Shown: positions 61,901 through 64,000 of the stretch, one piece after another
How the letters are laid out: each line of letters begins with the position of its first letter
How positions within the stretch are numbered: position 1 is the first letter of the stretch
DNA from: an uncultured Lachnospiraceae bacterium
GTDB lineage: Bacteria > Bacillota > Clostridia > Lachnospirales > Lachnospiraceae
Direction of reading: 5' to 3'
Assembly: GCA_947174015.1 (NCBI GenBank)
Contig: CAMWHJ010000002.1
Span: 1 to 64,000 of the forward strand
DNA: 64,000 bases
Notes under the pieces: model-generated
Databases searched by the model: none
Told to the model about the DNA's origin: nothing
Seen by the model: only the letters and a program-made list of their open reading frames with translations
Position numbers and translations under genes: made by a program

Positions 61901-63286
61901 CTATTTGTTCATCAAATATTCATGAATTCCTGCCGCTGCTGCCTTACCGGCACCCATGGCAAGAATAACTGTGGCTGCTCCGGTAACTGCATCTCCACCA
62001 GCAAACACACCCGGCTTAGTGGTAGCTCCGTTTTCTTCTTCTGCCACAATACACTGCCATTTATTGATATCTAATCCCTTGGTGGTGGAAGAAATCAATG
62101 GATTTGGCGCCGTACCCAGTGCCATGATAACGGTGTCTAACTCCAATTCAAAGTCAGATCCTTCCACTACCTGCGGTCTTCTTCTTCCTGATTCATCCGG
62201 TTCTCCCAATTCCATTTTCACACAGCGCATGCCTTTCACCCAGCCATTTTCATCCACCAGAATTTCTGTGGGGTTGGTTAATAAGTCAAAGATAACACCC
62301 TCTTCTTTGGCATGATGTACCTCTTCCACTCTGGCCGGCAATTCTTCTTCACTTCTGCGGTATACAATATGAGTCTCTGCACCCAGACGAAGTGCTGTTC
62401 TGGCAGCATCCATAGCCACATTACCACCGCCCACAACGGCAACCTTTTTGCCTTTGGAAACCGGAGTATCATATTCATCCATAAATGCTTTCATCAGATT
62501 ATTTCTAGTTAAGAACTCATTGGCAGAGAATACACCGTTGGCATTTTCACCCGGAATTCCCATAAACTTCGGAAGACCGGCACCGGAACCGATAAATACT
62601 GCCTCAAAGCCCTCTTCCTCCATCAATTCATCAATGGTGATGGACTTACCGATAATAACGTTAGTTTCAATCTTAACTCCCAATGCCTTAACATTGTCAA
62701 TTTCCGCTTTCACCACCTCTTCCTTTGGCAGACGAAATTCCGGAATACCATATACTAAAACACCGCCGGCTTCATGCAATGCCTCAAAAATAGTTACATC
62801 ATAACCAAGCTTCGCCAAGTCCCCGGCACAGGTAAGACCAGCAGGACCAGAACCAATTACTGCCACTTTTTTATTGTTCTTCTCCTTTGGCATTTCAGGC
62901 TTTACTCCTGCCTCTCTTGCATAATCAGCTACAAAACGCTCTAATTTACCAATAGATACCGGCTCTCCCTTGATGCCACGAATACATTTTCCCTCACACT
63001 GGCTCTCCTGTGGGCATACACGTCCACACACTGCTGGAAGTGCAGAGGATTCTCCAATAATTTTAAAGGCTTCTTCCATATTTCCCTCTTTTACCTGCTC
63101 TACAAAGCCCGGAATATTAATGGAAACAGGACATCCCTTAATACACTGTGCATTCTTACAGTTGATACAGCGAGCTGCCTCCTCCATAGCTTCTTCTTTG
63201 GTATATCCTAAGCAAACCTCTTCAAAATTTTTATTCCGAATATCAGCCGGTTGTTCGCTGATGGGTACTCTTTTCATTACATCCAT
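61901..63286 (-). CDS. nfnB: NfnB / glutamate-synthase small-subunit-like flavoprotein
   Basis: A 461-aa protein: N-terminal cysteine-rich segment for two iron-sulfur clusters (CINCKNAQCIKGCP, CGRVCPQESQCEGKC), FAD-binding GSGPAGLTCAGDLAKLGYDV and NADP-binding VVGGGNVAMDAARTA. It is of the GltA/NfnB type. With the adjacent NfnA-like gene it most likely forms the electron-bifurcating NADH-dependent ferredoxin:NADP oxidoreductase. The start is ATG 63286, sharing one base with the nfnA stop, 8 nt from GGAGG. Confidence 0.9.
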   Translation of the reverse strand: MDVMKRVPISEQPADIRNKNFEEVCLGYTKEEAMEEAARCINCKNAQCIKGCPVSINIPGFVEQVKEGNMEEAFKIIGESSALPAVCGRVCPQESQCEGKCIRGIKGEPVSIGKLERFVADYAREAGVKPEMPKEKNNKKVAVIGSGPAGLTCAGDLAKLGYDVTIFEALHEAGGVLVYGIPEFRLPKEEVVKAEIDNVKALGVKIETNVIIGKSITIDELMEEEGFEAVFIGSGAGLPKFMGIPGENANGVFSANEFLTRNNLMKAFMDEYDTPVSKGKKVAVVGGGNVAMDAARTALRLGAETHIVYRRSEEELPARVEEVHHAKEEGVIFDLLTNPTEILVDENGWVKGMRCVKMELGEPDESGRRRPQVVEGSDFELELDTVIMALGTAPNPLISSTTKGLDINKWQCIVAEEENGATTKPGVFAGGDAVTGAATVILAMGAGKAAAAGIHEYLMNK

Positions 63287-64000
63287 TATTCGTCACCTCC
63301 ACAATGTCCGCAGCCACCATGATGGGTTTCACCCTCTTGTAATTTTAAGATGGCTCTGCCCTCTTGAGTTTTATACATCTGCTGACGCTTCATCGCCTCG
63401 TCAAAATTTACCAAATGCCCATCAAATTCCGGACCATCCACACAGGCAAACTTCACTTCATTTCCCACTGTTACGCGGCAGGCACCGCACATACCGGTAC
63501 CATCCACCATAATGGGATTTAAGCTGACCACTGTTGGAATATTCAATTCCTTTGTTAAAATTGTAACAAACTTCATCATAATCATTGGTCCAATGGCAAT
63601 ACATACATCATATGTCTTACCCTCATTTTCCACTAAATTCTTAACCACCTCAGTGACTAAGCCTTTAAAACCAAAGCTTCCGTCATCAGTTGCCACATAC
63701 AGATTGCCTGCAACCTCTTCCATTTCCTTTTGCAAGATCAGCATATCCTTTGTCTTGGCACCCACAATTACATCTGCTGCTACCCCCTGCTCATGAAGCC
63801 ATTTTACCTGTGGATAAACTGGTGCAGTACCCACACCCCCGGCAACAAACAGGATTTTCTTATTCTTTAAGCTGTCAACAGATTCCTCAACCAATTCCGA
63901 TGCACGTCCCAATGGACCTACAAAATCCATGAAAAAATCTCCAACCTCTAATTCTGCCATTCTCTCAGTGGATGCACCCACAATCTGGAATACAATGGTA
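63286..64000 (-). CDS. nfnA: NfnA: FAD/NAD-binding ferredoxin-NADP reductase subunit (partial)
   Basis: The last ~237 residues are in the window; the frame continues past the right edge (…TIVFQIVGAST). NAD-binding FVAGGVGTAPVYPQVKW and a C-terminal [2Fe-2S] site (GTGMCGACRVTV... KFACVDGPEFDG) match the dihydroorotate-dehydrogenase electron-transfer/NfnA family. A histidine/cysteine-rich tail (HHGGCGHCGG) follows. Its stop overlaps the nfnB start by one base, so both subunits are coupled. Confidence 0.88.
   Translation of the reverse strand, partial: TIVFQIVGASTERMAELEVGDFFMDFVGPLGRASELVEESVDSLKNKKILFVAGGVGTAPVYPQVKWLHEQGVAADVIVGAKTKDMLILQKEMEEVAGNLYVATDDGSFGFKGLVTEVVKNLVENEGKTYDVCIAIGPMIMMKFVTILTKELNIPTVVSLNPIMVDGTGMCGACRVTVGNEVKFACVDGPEFDGHLVNFDEAMKRQQMYKTQEGRAILKLQEGETHHGGCGHCGGDE

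Overview
The window looks like chromosome from a flagellated, spore-forming member of the Clostridia, most likely Lachnospiraceae. The base composition is low-to-moderate GC, strong GGAGG-type ribosome binding sites are used with occasional TTG and GTG starts, and sporulation-family genes (yqfC, yqfD, a SpoVB/MurJ-like flippase, a BofC-like protein) sit beside flagellins. No rRNA, tRNA or CRISPR array was seen. Family names come from recognising motifs by eye, not from searches.

Left part (1-8 kb): a housekeeping operon on the minus strand (B12/radical-SAM protein, DUF2344 partner, RNase G), a solitary pilT, an ankyrin-like protein and a CbxX/SpoVK-type AAA ATPase. From 8 to 22.3 kb lies a translationally coupled minus-strand operon: MoxR AAA+ ATPase, DUF5682 protein, vWA protein, double-SWIM protein and two tandem DUF4132 giants. 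Its parts match the E. coli yehL-yehM-yehP-yehQ plus yehI set, but the DUF4132 gene is duplicated. From 22.6 to 27.5 kb is a response regulator/histidine kinase pair with an ABC-2 exporter. A small peptide gene interrupted by a mini-transposon, rtcB and an XRE regulator follow.

Middle part (29.7-46.6 kb): mostly conserved minus-strand genes. They include an LTA-synthase-like sulfatase, miaB, a NitT/TauT-type ABC pair behind a hairpin that traps its ribosome binding site, mscS, glgB, a BofC-like gene, spoVB-like, ybeY, a degenerate HD membrane protein, phoH, yqfD and pyrimidine-nucleoside phosphorylase. yqfC lies divergent from yqfD. Next come an NrtR-like regulator, a flagellar-sigma-driven gene that has lost its start codon, a zinc-ribbon membrane protein, rlmH, a zinc-ribbon protein and a Nudix hydrolase.

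51-54.5 kb is an accessory island of small immunity-type genes, many broken: a truncated Doc toxin, a DUF7919-like gene with a nonsense codon, a short SUKH gene and a frameshifted transposase relic. Right part (54.5-64 kb): an S1-domain protein, a Dabb protein, a giant flagellin with about eight repeats, a flagellin carrying a zinc-protease domain (flagellinolysin type) behind a sigma-28 promoter, and nfnB plus partial nfnA.

Scattered through the window is one family of palindromic miniature elements. They have GTAA..TTAC ends, and their 8-bp target duplications are perfect at two copies and decayed at three others. These features suggest a non-autonomous IS66-type MITE.
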